Part shown: positions 37,044 through 45,425 of the stretch, in pieces
Layout: the number at the start of each line of letters is the position of its first letter
Position numbering within the stretch: position 1 is the first letter of the stretch
Assembly (NCBI GenBank): GCA_027306915.1
Contig: DAHUYW010000007.1
Span: forward strand, 81,819-145,818
Direction of reading: 5' to 3'
Origin: Spirochaetales bacterium
Lineage (GTDB): Bacteria; Spirochaetota; Spirochaetia; DAHUYW01
DNA: 64,000 nt
Program-made: the position numbers and the translations under genes
Notes under the pieces: generated by a model
What the model was told of the DNA's origin: nothing
Database searches by the model: none
Seen by the model: the letters and a program-made list of their open reading frames with translations, nothing else

Positions 37044-37113
37044 CCCGCCGCCAAACGGCGTCTTCTGCGGCTTCTCGCTGGAAATCGGTGGGTGAAAACG
37101 CCGTTTCGGCGGG
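37044..37113 (+). promoter_or_regulatory. Large inverted repeat between aldolase and oxidoreductase genes
   Basis: Left arm 37044-37061 (CCCGCCG, then a two-base bulge CC, then AAACGGCGT) pairs over 16 bases with right arm 37098-37113 (ACGCCGTTTCGGCGGG). The loop is 36 bases. No U-run follows, so it is not a simple terminator. It lies in the 161-base gap, the only long gap inside the operon, and could set the level of aldolase versus downstream mRNA by RNA stability or partial termination. Confidence 0.6.
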
Positions 37114-37181
37114 TACCATTGAGCTTATCAGCACGCTGCCGACGCAGGGCGGTGCCTGCGCGTTTCGCAAAGGGAGGGTTT

Positions 37182-38351
37182 ATGGAAAAGGTACGGTTCG
37201 GGATCATCGGCTGCGGGCTGATGGGCAAAGAGTTCGCGAGCGCCACGGCGCGCTTCTTTCACCTTTCGGGGCTCAACTTCCAACCGGAGATCGTCGCGGT
37301 CTGCGACGTCGAAGCGGGCGCGATGCGATGGTTCCAAGAGCGCCTTCCGACCGTGAAGGAGGCGGTGAGCGATTATCGGCGTCTGATCGAGAGCCGATCC
37401 ATCGATGCGGTCTACTGCGCCGTTCCCCACAACCTCCACGAGCAGATCTATGTCGACGTCATCGACGGTGGGAAGAACCTCCTCGGCGAGAAACCCTTCG
37501 GGATAGACCTCGCGGCGAACCGGACGGTAAACGAGGCCATCGCCCGCCATCCTCGCCAGCTTGTACGCTGTGTATCGGAGATGCCCTACTTCCCTGCAGC
37601 CCAGGCCATCTACCGCTGGGCGCTCGAGGGGCGGTTCGGCACGGTGATCGAGGTCGAGGCGGGTCTATGGAAATCGAGCGACCTCGATCCCATGAAGCCG
37701 ATAAACTGGAAGCGCAGGGCCGAGACGAACGGCGAGTACGGCTGCATGGGCGACCTGGGGCTGCACGCCCTGCATCTTCCCCTGCGGATCGGATGGCATC
37801 CGAGCAACGTTCGCGCCCTGCTCTCGAAGATAGTCACGAAACGGCCCGCAGGAGCGCCGGGAACCCCCGGCGCCGAGACGATGGTTCCCTGCGACACCTG
37901 GGACAACGCCGTGCTCGCCTGCGAGGTGGTAGCAAGCGAAGGCGAGTTTCCGATGCTCCTTTCGATGAAGCGGATCGCCCCCGGACATGCGAACACCTGG
38001 TTCATCCGGGTGCTCGGCACCGAGCTGTCGGCCGAGTTCTCCACTCTCGACCCGAAGCACATCCGCTACCTTCCCTACAAGTCCGGCGACCCCCAGGCTT
38101 GGCGGACCGAGGATTGCGCCATGCCCCCCGCCTATCCTTCGATCACACCGGCCAACCTCGAGTTCGGATTCTCGGACGCCGTTCTGCAGATGTGGGCGGC
38201 CTACGCCGACGAGCTGGTGAACGGGGCCACGATGCGCCAGCCCTTCCGCTGCGCGACCCCCGAGGAGGCGGCGGAAAGCCATCGCGTCTTCACCGCGGCG
38301 CTCGAGTCTCACGCCCGGAGCCGGACCATCGACCTTGCGGCGGAGGGTTAG
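37182..38351 (+). CDS. Gfo/Idh/MocA family oxidoreductase
   Basis: 389 residues from the ATG at 37182, preceded by GGGAGG. The N-terminal Rossmann fold begins KVRFGIIGCGLMGKEFAS, and the catalytic-like EKP is in LLGEKPFGIDLAANR. The C-terminal beta-sheet domain contains CMGDLGLHALHLPLRIG with the conserved Asp and His residues of this family. These NAD(P)-dependent enzymes oxidise hydroxyls of sugars or cyclitols. Second gene of the sugar operon; substrate unknown. Confidence 0.92.
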   Translation: MEKVRFGIIGCGLMGKEFASATARFFHLSGLNFQPEIVAVCDVEAGAMRWFQERLPTVKEAVSDYRRLIESRSIDAVYCAVPHNLHEQIYVDVIDGGKNLLGEKPFGIDLAANRTVNEAIARHPRQLVRCVSEMPYFPAAQAIYRWALEGRFGTVIEVEAGLWKSSDLDPMKPINWKRRAETNGEYGCMGDLGLHALHLPLRIGWHPSNVRALLSKIVTKRPAGAPGTPGAETMVPCDTWDNAVLACEVVASEGEFPMLLSMKRIAPGHANTWFIRVLGTELSAEFSTLDPKHIRYLPYKSGDPQAWRTEDCAMPPAYPSITPANLEFGFSDAVLQMWAAYADELVNGATMRQPFRCATPEEAAESHRVFTAALESHARSRTIDLAAEG

Positions 38352-38354
38352 GCC

Positions 38355-39479
38355 GTGGCGGGGCGGGCGATCGTCGCCGGACACATCTGCCTGGATATCA
38401 TCCCGCGGTTGATCGAAAGCGGCGAGGAGCTCACCGAAATGCTCGCGCCGGGGCGGGTCAGGGAGATCGAGTCGACCCTCCTTGCGACGGGAGGAGCCGT
38501 CGCCAATGTTGGAACCGCCCTCTTCCGGCTCGGCATACCCGTGCGGCTGGCGGGTAGGATCGGGGAGGATCTCTTTGGACGGACCATCTCCGGCCTCCTG
38601 GCCGCGGTCGAACCTTCCCTGCCGGAAGGGCTCACCGCATCGCCCGCAGAGGCGACCTCCTTCAGCATCGTGCTCTCGGCGCGCGGAAGCGACCGCACCT
38701 TTCTCCACTTTCCCGGAGCAAACGACGCCTTCCGGGCCGATGATCTCCCGGCCGACAGGTTGGCAGGGTGCGACCTTCTCCATTTCGGCTACCCTCCGTC
38801 GATGCGCACGATGTACCAGGACGACGGCGCCGAGCTCGTTGCCCTCCTCAAACGGGCGAAGGCTTCCGGCCTCACCACCTCGCTCGACATGTCCTTTCCG
38901 CCGCCTGGTTCGGAGGCTTCGCGGGTCGATTGGAGGGCGATTCTCCGGCGCGCGCTTCCGCTCGTTGACCTGTTTATTCCGGGCGTCGAGGAGATATCTT
39001 TTATGGTGCGGGGGGAGGGCTCACTTGAAGGCGGGCCGCCTCGTCTCGAGGAGCTTCTCCAGCCAAGCCACCTTCGCCGGGTCGCCGCAGAGCTTCTCGA
39101 GATGGGTTGCGCGTTGTGCGCCCTCAAGCTCGGATCGGAGGGGCTCTACGTGAGGACGAGCGGCGACCCGCTGCGGATCGCCGGCATGGGGCGCTGCGCT
39201 CCGCGCGATCCTGCGGGCTGGACCGGCAGGGAGCTCCACGGCCCCTGCTTCTCGGTCACGGTGGCAGGCACGACCGGGGCTGGCGACTGCACCGCGGCCG
39301 GCTTTATCGCCGGGCTCCTGCACCGCCTTTCGCTCGATGAGGCGGTGACGAGCGCGCTGGCCGCGGGGGCCTACGCCGTGGAGGGGATCGAGGCAACCGG
39401 CACGATCCCCGGTTGGGATGCGCTCAGGCGGCGCATCGCCTCCGGATGGCCGCGGGCGACCTCCCGTCTATCGCTGTAG
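38355..39479 (+). CDS. PfkB family carbohydrate kinase
   Basis: 374 residues from a GTG at 38355, three bases after the previous stop. The ribokinase-type N-terminus has IVAGHICLDIIPRL and TGGAVANVGTALFRLGIPVRLAGRIGEDLFG, the first family signature. The second signature near the C-terminus is VAGTTGAGDCTAAGFIAGLL with the catalytic Asp of GAGD. It phosphorylates a sugar or sugar acid hydroxyl with ATP. Third gene of the operon. Confidence 0.93.
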   Translation: MAGRAIVAGHICLDIIPRLIESGEELTEMLAPGRVREIESTLLATGGAVANVGTALFRLGIPVRLAGRIGEDLFGRTISGLLAAVEPSLPEGLTASPAEATSFSIVLSARGSDRTFLHFPGANDAFRADDLPADRLAGCDLLHFGYPPSMRTMYQDDGAELVALLKRAKASGLTTSLDMSFPPPGSEASRVDWRAILRRALPLVDLFIPGVEEISFMVRGEGSLEGGPPRLEELLQPSHLRRVAAELLEMGCALCALKLGSEGLYVRTSGDPLRIAGMGRCAPRDPAGWTGRELHGPCFSVTVAGTTGAGDCTAAGFIAGLLHRLSLDEAVTSALAAGAYAVEGIEATGTIPGWDALRRRIASGWPRATSRLSL

Positions 39480-39499
39480 CCGCTTGCATGGAGGAGTGA

Positions 39500-40459
39500 A
39501 TGGACTTTCTTTCCACGTTTGAGGGCTCCTACGCGGGCTCGTTCTACCCGCAAGGGTGGGACTACCGCCGCATCAAGGCGATCACCGCCCTTGGGCCCGA
39601 GGAGTTCGCGGTGCCGCAGCCGTTCTGGCATCCCGACTTCGTTCCTGAGATCTGCCGCGACCCCTTCGGCGGCTACGAGACTATGAATGCCAAGATGGGC
39701 TACGAGATCTTTCGCGCCGTGGAGGACTCGGCGCGGGAGAGGCGTCCGCTTGCGCTCATCCTTCCCGTCGGGCCGATGGGAATGTACCGGTGGGCAATCT
39801 ACTTCTCGCGGCGAAGCAGTCTCTCCTGGGGCCACGTCCACACCTTCACCATGGACGAGTGGTCCGACGCAGGCGGCCGTACGATGGAACGAGGCACCGG
39901 AGCAAGCTTTCAGGAGATCATGGAGGGCTCGTTCTTCGGCCCACTGGGCGAGCTTACCGTTCCGACCTCGCAGCGTCACTTCGCAACCCGCCAGATGCTC
40001 CCTCGCTACCCCGAGGAAATAGCCCGCCTGCGCGGCAGCGGGGCACGCCTGGTGGCGGTCTACGGCATCGGGAGAAGCTGTCACATCGCCTTCTGGGAGC
40101 CTCACTTTGCCGCGGAGTTCCCAGACTTGGCGAGCTGGCGCGGCCAGGAGTACCGCCTCGCTGCGCAGTTACACCCCCTTTCGATCGAGCAGAACTCGCT
40201 CCACTCATTTGCGAGCCGCCTTACGCTCGTGCCCCTTCGGGCGAACACGATCGGTCCCGGGCTTTTTCTTCAAGCGGACTGGTGCATCGGAGGGGCCGAC
40301 GGCGCGCATGGTGCTCTCAACTGGCAGGGCCAGCCGATCTGGATGACCCTTCGCTACGGCCCCGACCCGTGGGTACCGAGCTCCTTCATGCCGACCCTCG
40401 CAGGAAGGCTTTTTGTTTCGGAGAAGCTTGGCGGCCCGCTCGTCCCCGAGGCGAACTAG
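39500..40459 (+). CDS. Divergent NagB/RpiA-fold protein (sugar-phosphate isomerase-like)
   Basis: 319 residues, longer than the ~250 of ordinary NagB. Homology rests on two motifs: TFTMDEWSDAGG (Asp119-Glu120), which aligns with the catalytic MDEYxGL of NagB, and VYGIGRSCHIAFWEP, which aligns with GxGxDGHIAFNEP. In the second, His195 and Glu200 are kept but the usual Asp before the Gly-His is Ser193 and the Gly is Cys. The N-terminal region LPVGPMGMYRWAI replaces the usual glycine-rich phosphate loop. It probably binds an aminosugar- or ketose-phosphate with altered chemistry. Fourth gene of the sugar operon. Confidence 0.68.
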   Translation: MDFLSTFEGSYAGSFYPQGWDYRRIKAITALGPEEFAVPQPFWHPDFVPEICRDPFGGYETMNAKMGYEIFRAVEDSARERRPLALILPVGPMGMYRWAIYFSRRSSLSWGHVHTFTMDEWSDAGGRTMERGTGASFQEIMEGSFFGPLGELTVPTSQRHFATRQMLPRYPEEIARLRGSGARLVAVYGIGRSCHIAFWEPHFAAEFPDLASWRGQEYRLAAQLHPLSIEQNSLHSFASRLTLVPLRANTIGPGLFLQADWCIGGADGAHGALNWQGQPIWMTLRYGPDPWVPSSFMPTLAGRLFVSEKLGGPLVPEAN

Positions 40460-40469
40460 GAAGTCTCGG

Positions 40470-41516
40470 ATGCGCGAGCTCGATATCGAGGCGTCTGGAG
40501 CGCTCGAGCGCTACCTGATCGAGCACGGGAGGGTGCCGGCAGGGGATGCGGGACGGCTCTCGATTTCCGTGCTTCGGGGCGGGGTTTCCAACCGGACCGT
40601 GCGCGTCCGGCTTCCCGGCGGCGAGGAGTGGGTCGTCAAACAGGCGCTCGCGAAGCTTCGCGTATCGGTGGACTGGTATGCGGATCCGGCGCGCATCCAC
40701 CGCGAGGCGCTTGGCATGGAGGCCTTGCGCGCGCTTGCTCCGCCGGGAGCGGTCGTGAGGCTCCTCTTCGAGGATGAGGAAAGCCACCTGCTTGCGATGG
40801 AGGCGGTGCGCGAGCCATTCGAGAATTGGAAGGAGGCGCTCCTCGCCGGGCGTATCGCCGACGAGGCCATCGACCAATTTGCCCGGCTCCTTGCGGCCAT
40901 CCATGCCGGCGGCGCTCGGAGCCGGCTGCTCCTCTCGCGCGACTTCGCCGACAAATCGCTCTTCGCGGCGCTGCGCGTGGAGCCCTATTATACCTATACC
41001 GCCGGTCGGCTCCCCGAGGCGGCGGATTTCCTGCGCGCCCTCGCGGCGGAGGTCATGGAGGCGAGCCAAACGTTAGTGCACGGCGACTACAGCCCCAAAA
41101 ACATCCTCATTCACGATGGGAGGCTCGTCCTCCTCGATCACGAGGTGATTCACCTTGGGGATCCGGCCTTTGACCTCGGCTTCTCCCTCACCCATTTTCT
41201 TTCCAAGGCGCATCACCTCCGATATAGGCGAAGCGCCTTCGCACGCGGCGCCCGGCGCTACTGGGCAGAGTACGCGCGGGCGGTGGCGGCCGAGCCCTTT
41301 GCGGGCGAGGAGCTCGAGCGGAGGGCGGTTCGCCATACCCTCGGCTGTCTCCTCGCGCGTGCAGCGGGAAGGTCCCGACTGGAGTATCTTAGCGAGGGTG
41401 AGCGCTCGCGGCAGGCGAAGGCTGCCATCCGACTCGTGGCGCAGCCTCCCGCGCGCGTCGACGAGCTCGTCGGGCGGTTTGTCGAGTCGATAGGAGAGGG
41501 CGATGGCAGCGATTAG
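40470..41516 (+). CDS. Aminoglycoside-phosphotransferase-fold small-molecule kinase
   Basis: 348 residues from the ATG at 40470 after AGGAAG. The protein-kinase-like fold is shown by GGVSNRTVRVRLPGGEEWVVKQAL (nucleotide loop and Lys57), LVHGDYSPKNILI (catalytic loop with Asp206 and Asn211) and VLLDHEV (metal Asp223). The element RVSVDWYADPARIHREA resembles methylthioribose-kinase and related sugar kinases rather than antibiotic-resistance enzymes. It is the second kinase of the operon and overlaps the enolase-like gene by 14 bases. Confidence 0.85.
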   Translation: MRELDIEASGALERYLIEHGRVPAGDAGRLSISVLRGGVSNRTVRVRLPGGEEWVVKQALAKLRVSVDWYADPARIHREALGMEALRALAPPGAVVRLLFEDEESHLLAMEAVREPFENWKEALLAGRIADEAIDQFARLLAAIHAGGARSRLLLSRDFADKSLFAALRVEPYYTYTAGRLPEAADFLRALAAEVMEASQTLVHGDYSPKNILIHDGRLVLLDHEVIHLGDPAFDLGFSLTHFLSKAHHLRYRRSAFARGARRYWAEYARAVAAEPFAGEELERRAVRHTLGCLLARAAGRSRLEYLSEGERSRQAKAAIRLVAQPPARVDELVGRFVESIGEGDGSD

Positions 41517-42807
41517 CCAGGTGAGCGCGCGTGAGATTCTCGACAGCCGGGGGCGTCCCACCGTCGAGGCCACCTGCGTGCTTTCAGGCGGGGCGACCGG
41601 CATCGCCTCCGTTCCCTCCGGCCGCTCCACCGGGAAGTCGGAGGCCGTGGAGCTTCGTGACGGCGATCCCAGGCGCTACCGAGGACTGGGGTGCCTGCGG
41701 GCGACTGCAAACGTCAACGGCGAGATGGCGGCCGCCCTCGTCGGCAGCGAGCTAACCGATCAGGCCGCCCTTGATCGAAGGCTTATCGAGCTCGACGGCA
41801 CTCCCAACAAGGCGCGGCTAGGCGCCAACGCCATTCTCGCCGTCTCGGTCGCCTTTGCGCGGGCGCAGGCGGCCGCGGGCCGCCTGCCGCTCTACCGCCA
41901 CTTTGCGAGCATCGCAGGGCAGTCGTTGCTGGCCGAAGCCTCGCGCCCGCCGCAGCTCCCGCGGCTGACCATCAATCTCTTCAGCGGCGGTAAGCACGCC
42001 GGAGCCCAGGTCTCGGTCCAGGATGTCCTCATCGTACCGCTCTCCCCGCAGACGATCGACGGCTCGCTCGTCATGATGTACAACATCTACCAGACTGCCG
42101 CCGAAATGACCCTCGAGCGGTATGGCATGCGCCTCCTTACGGCGGACGAGGGCGGGCTCGCTCCGCCCTTCCCTGACACGACAACGATGATCGAAAACGC
42201 GGTCGAGGCAATCGAGCGGGCGGGCTACCGGGCCGGGATCGACGCGTCGCTCGCAATCGATGTCGCCGCAAGCCACTTCTACGAAGGCGGCGGCGCAGAG
42301 GCGGGGCGCTACCATGTCGACGGCAGGTCGCTTGCGCCAGAGGAGATGATCGACCTGATCGTCTCCTGGATCGAGCGTTACCCGATCGTGAGCGTGGAGG
42401 ACGGGCTCGACGAAGAGGACTGGGCGCACTGGCCGCTTCTCGAGCGGGCCGTCGACCGGAGGGCGCTGGTCCTCGGCGACGATCTCCTGTGCACGAACCC
42501 TGCCCGTATTCGCCGGGCCGCAGCCGCCGACGCGTGCGACTCGCTTCTCCTGAAGGTGAACCAAATCGGGACCCTCACCGAGGCCGCCGCCGCCTTGCGC
42601 CTGGCGCGGGCCGCCCGCTTTCAGGTGTCGATAAGCGTGCGCAGCGGCGAAACCGAGGACAACTGGGCGGCCGACCTTGCCGTAGGATTCCAGGCCGACC
42701 AGTTCAAGAACGGCTCGATCACACAGTCGGAGCGCCTTGCAAAATACAACCGACTCCTTGCCATCGAGCAGGAGTGCGGCTGGCGTGTCCGACCCTGGAG
42801 GGCATGA
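41503..42807 (+). CDS. Divergent enolase homologue
   Basis: 434 residues, co-linear with enolase. Kept: metal ligands (Asp253 in LAIDVAAS, Glu299 in VSVEDGLDEEDW, Asp326 in GDDLLCTN), the catalytic base Lys351 in LLKVNQIGTLTE, the Glu216 in ADEGGLAPP, and His165 in GGKHAG. Changed relative to every ordinary enolase I know: PSGASTG is PSGRSTG (Arg41), the Glu of MQEF is Asp174, and the invariant His of SHRSGETED is Val379 (SVRSGETED). The gene sits inside a sugar operon, not with housekeeping glycolysis. It may act on a phosphorylated sugar-acid analogue of 2-phosphoglycerate, or be the genome's only enolase with altered kinetics. Confidence 0.8.
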   Translation: MAAISQVSAREILDSRGRPTVEATCVLSGGATGIASVPSGRSTGKSEAVELRDGDPRRYRGLGCLRATANVNGEMAAALVGSELTDQAALDRRLIELDGTPNKARLGANAILAVSVAFARAQAAAGRLPLYRHFASIAGQSLLAEASRPPQLPRLTINLFSGGKHAGAQVSVQDVLIVPLSPQTIDGSLVMMYNIYQTAAEMTLERYGMRLLTADEGGLAPPFPDTTTMIENAVEAIERAGYRAGIDASLAIDVAASHFYEGGGAEAGRYHVDGRSLAPEEMIDLIVSWIERYPIVSVEDGLDEEDWAHWPLLERAVDRRALVLGDDLLCTNPARIRRAAAADACDSLLLKVNQIGTLTEAAAALRLARAARFQVSISVRSGETEDNWAADLAVGFQADQFKNGSITQSERLAKYNRLLAIEQECGWRVRPWRA

Positions 42808-43586
42808 TGGGGAAAACTGTTCTCGCGGTCTCCGCCCACCCCGACGACATCGAGTGGGGGATGGGGGGGACACTTCTGCTGCTGCGGCGGGCGGGCTGCG
42901 AACTCCACTACATGACCGTGGCAAACGGTTGCTACGGGACCGAGACGCTCACCCGCGAGGAGATCATCGCAGTGCGTCACGAGGAGGCACAGGCGGGGGC
43001 TGCGGCCCTCGGCGCGACCTTTCACGAGAGCATCACCGACGATTTCAATATTCTCTATGTTCAGGAACAGATCCGGAAAGTCGCCGCGGTGGTTCGCGAG
43101 GTCGCGCCCGACATCATCCTCACCCATCCGCTCGAGGACTACATGGAAGACCACATGAATGCGGCCCGGCTCGCCTGCTCGGCCGCCTTCATCCGGGCTT
43201 CGGCGCACTACGTCACCGATCCGCCGCGACCGGCGGTGGTCACGCCGGTGTGCATCTACCATTCCCTGCCCCATTCGCTTCACGACAGGATGAGGCGCCC
43301 GGTCGTCCCGGAGCTCTACGTCGACATCGCGACCGTCATCGACGAAAAGAGGAAGGCAATCTCCTGCCACAAGAGCCAGGAGTCATGGCTGTCCTCGACC
43401 CAAGGAACGCAGACTCTCGCCGACAACATGGAGCAAGACGCCCGCAGGATCGGGGGGATGACACGGAGATTTGCCCTCGCCGAAGGATGGAGCCGCCACC
43501 TCCACGTCGGCTACTCAAATGAAGAGATCGATCCGCTCTCCGATCTTCTCGCCGAGTTCGTCTACCAGCCGGCTGCGCACGCCTAG
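42804..43586 (+). CDS. PIG-L family deacetylase
   Basis: 260 residues from the ATG at 42804, overlapping the preceding stop (ATGA). The zinc motif AHPDD is in VSAHPDDIEWGMGGTLLLL and a third ligand is the His in MEDHMNAARLACSAAF. Relatives remove acetyl groups from N-acetylglucosamine-type substrates (GlcNAc-PI, GlcNAc-inositol, bacillithiol precursors, diacetylchitobiose). In this operon it most simply deacetylates an N-acetylated sugar feeding the pathway. Last gene of the operon. A convergent gene begins 50 bases away. Confidence 0.9.
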   Translation: MMGKTVLAVSAHPDDIEWGMGGTLLLLRRAGCELHYMTVANGCYGTETLTREEIIAVRHEEAQAGAAALGATFHESITDDFNILYVQEQIRKVAAVVREVAPDIILTHPLEDYMEDHMNAARLACSAAFIRASAHYVTDPPRPAVVTPVCIYHSLPHSLHDRMRRPVVPELYVDIATVIDEKRKAISCHKSQESWLSSTQGTQTLADNMEQDARRIGGMTRRFALAEGWSRHLHVGYSNEEIDPLSDLLAEFVYQPAAHA

Positions 43587-43636
43587 CAGCTGGGGCGAGC
43601 TTCGATTGTCGACTGCGAAAATCGGCACATCTCGCC

Positions 43637-44254
43637 TCATCCGCCCGTGGCCGGCACCGTTGCGGCCTCGGTTGCGCGGAGAAGCTCATCGTAGGAGAAA
43701 ACCGCGCGGAACTGCGGGAATTCGCGGGTGATAGCCTCGGGCGCCCGAAAGAGAATGCCGGAGTCGGCCTCTTGAAGCATCCCGATGTCGTTGTACGAGT
43801 CGCCGGCTGCAACGACCGAGAAACCGATCGAACGGAAGGCGGCCACGGCCTTCCGTTTTCCCTCCCGCTGGCGCAGGCAGTAGTCCGTGATCGTGCCGTT
43901 CTCCGCAAGGACCAGACTGTTGCAGAAAAGGGAAGGCCAGCCAAGCATTCGCATGAGGGGTGTCGCGAATTCGGCGAAGGTATCCGAAAGGATGATGACC
44001 TGCCAGCGGGAGCGCAGCTCGTCAAGAAAGGCCTTGGCTCCCGGAAGCGGGGAGACCGTCCCAATGACTGCCTGAATATCCTGCAGGGTATACCCGTGCT
44101 CGGCGAGGATGCGGATGCGCTCTTTCATCAGCTTGTCGTAATCGGGCTCATCGCGGGTCGTTCGTCGGAGCTCGTCGATCCCGGTTGCTTGCGCAAAGGC
44201 GATCCAAATCTCCGGCACCAGGACTCCCTCAAGATCCAGACAGACCATGTGCAT
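43637..44254 (-). CDS. thrH: ThrH-like HAD phosphatase (phosphoserine/homoserine phosphotransferase)
   Basis: 205 residues from the ATG at 44254 with GTGGAG upstream; the frame opens earlier but this gives the exact family length. Residues MVCLDLEGVLVPEIWIAF contain the HAD nucleophile Asp (DLEG) and the PEIW motif typical of ThrH. Also present are RTTRDEPDYDKLMKERI, VIILSDTFAEFATPLM (motif II Ser/Thr), and AAGDSYNDIGMLQEADSGILF (motif IV). ThrH of Pseudomonas dephosphorylates phosphoserine and can move the phosphate to homoserine, bypassing normal serine/threonine steps. Convergent with the sugar operon. Confidence 0.92.
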   Translation of the reverse strand: MHMVCLDLEGVLVPEIWIAFAQATGIDELRRTTRDEPDYDKLMKERIRILAEHGYTLQDIQAVIGTVSPLPGAKAFLDELRSRWQVIILSDTFAEFATPLMRMLGWPSLFCNSLVLAENGTITDYCLRQREGKRKAVAAFRSIGFSVVAAGDSYNDIGMLQEADSGILFRAPEAITREFPQFRAVFSYDELLRATEAATVPATGG

Positions 44255-44333
44255 GACATACTCCACGTGCGGGGTGCAGGCTAAGACAAACATTATCTCG
44301 GAATCGTCGGGCCGTGGCAAGATTAAGCGCGCT

Positions 44334-45242
44334 TCACTGCGGCTCCGGCGAAGCGATCTTCGATTTTTCTCTTCTTCCGGCCGAGATGATCACAAAGGCC
44401 GCGCCGGCAACGATGAGGAGCGAGGCCGCGTAGAAGGCGGCGGTCGGAAGCTCTCGGAAGAAAAGGTAACCGAGCACCCCTGCGAAGATGAACTGCCCCA
44501 GATTGACGAGCGAGGTGATTTGCGGGCGGAGGACCTTCATCGCATAGTTCAGCGCCGAGTGCCCGATGATCGTGGCTGCAACCGCAAGCCCGGCCACCGC
44601 AACCAGATCGGCGGCGGAGTAGTGGGTCGTGAAAGGGTTGACCCGAAAGAGAGCGACCGCGAAACAGAAGAGGCCGCCCGTGTAGTACAGCGGGACAAGA
44701 TAGAGCCAGATGCTCCTCTGTACGTTGTTCTTTCGTCCGAGCACGAGGTAGAGAGCAAAGAAGAGCATCGAGACGAAGGAAATGGAGTCGCCCGCGAAGT
44801 AGCTCCGATCAAAGCGGAAATCGGAAAATCCGAGAAGCACGACCCCTGACATCGCGACAAGCGTACCGATCACCTCGCGCGCATTTGCCTTCTCGCGAAG
44901 CAGAAGGTAGAGGTAAAAGGGCATGACTACGGGCACCAGGTTGACAATGAGGGTGCTGTTGGCCGCGGCGGTAAGCCGAGCGCCCGCGGTCCAGCTCATG
45001 AAATGCAGCCCGAGGATGAGCCCGGGCACCACGGACGGCGCGATAAGCTTCACGTTGAAGGGGAGCCGGTGGCGACGCAGCTCACGACCGAAGATGGGGG
45101 TGAGCAGGACCGCGGCCAATAGAAGTCGAAGGGAGGCCAGAAGGACGGGATCGATGGTGCATGCCTTGATGAAAATCACGGAGGTCGAAGCCGCGAAAGC
45201 CCCGAAAAGAAGCACGAGCAGAGAACCCGCCATGAAAGCCAC
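44334..45242 (-). CDS. EamA/DMT family transporter
   Basis: 302 residues, ten hydrophobic segments in two repeats of five, as in RhaT/RarD-like drug/metabolite transporters. The start may be GTG 45242 or the ATG at 45233, nine bases later. Family-typical stretches include SVIFIKACTIDPVLLASLRLLLAA in helix 2 and GLAVAATIIGHSALNYAMKVLRPQITSLV in the second repeat, the latter the well conserved EamA end. Substrate not predictable; known members export amino acids or metabolites. It is upstream of thrH and may be co-transcribed with it. Confidence 0.9.
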   Translation of the reverse strand: MAFMAGSLLVLLFGAFAASTSVIFIKACTIDPVLLASLRLLLAAVLLTPIFGRELRRHRLPFNVKLIAPSVVPGLILGLHFMSWTAGARLTAAANSTLIVNLVPVVMPFYLYLLLREKANAREVIGTLVAMSGVVLLGFSDFRFDRSYFAGDSISFVSMLFFALYLVLGRKNNVQRSIWLYLVPLYYTGGLFCFAVALFRVNPFTTHYSAADLVAVAGLAVAATIIGHSALNYAMKVLRPQITSLVNLGQFIFAGVLGYLFFRELPTAAFYAASLLIVAGAAFVIISAGRREKSKIASPEPQ

Positions 45243-45337
45243 TATGCTCTATCCCGAAAGGGAGGGTCAAGGAGAGCTCGTACCTGAGAAGGGCAATCGG
45301 GAGGGATATTTCAATCCCGACATCCAGGTTAATCTAC

Positions 45338-45366
45338 TTGCATTTTTCGGACTACCACCGTAGTAT
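45338..45366 (+). promoter_or_regulatory. Promoter of the adenylate cyclase cluster
   Basis: TTGCAT (45338-45343), a 17-base spacer, and TAGTAT (45361-45366), 60 bases upstream of the first cyclase start codon, in the gap divergent from the EamA gene. Confidence 0.5.
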
Positions 45367-45425
45367 ACACTGGCGAACGTCGCTCGGTCTTTCCCATACG
45401 AGGGTAGAGGAGAGCTTGTCTATCC

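Noticed and set aside
40470..41516. Antibiotic-resistance aminoglycoside phosphotransferase
   Set aside because: Shares the fold only; the operon context and the sugar-kinase-like N-terminal motifs point to metabolism.
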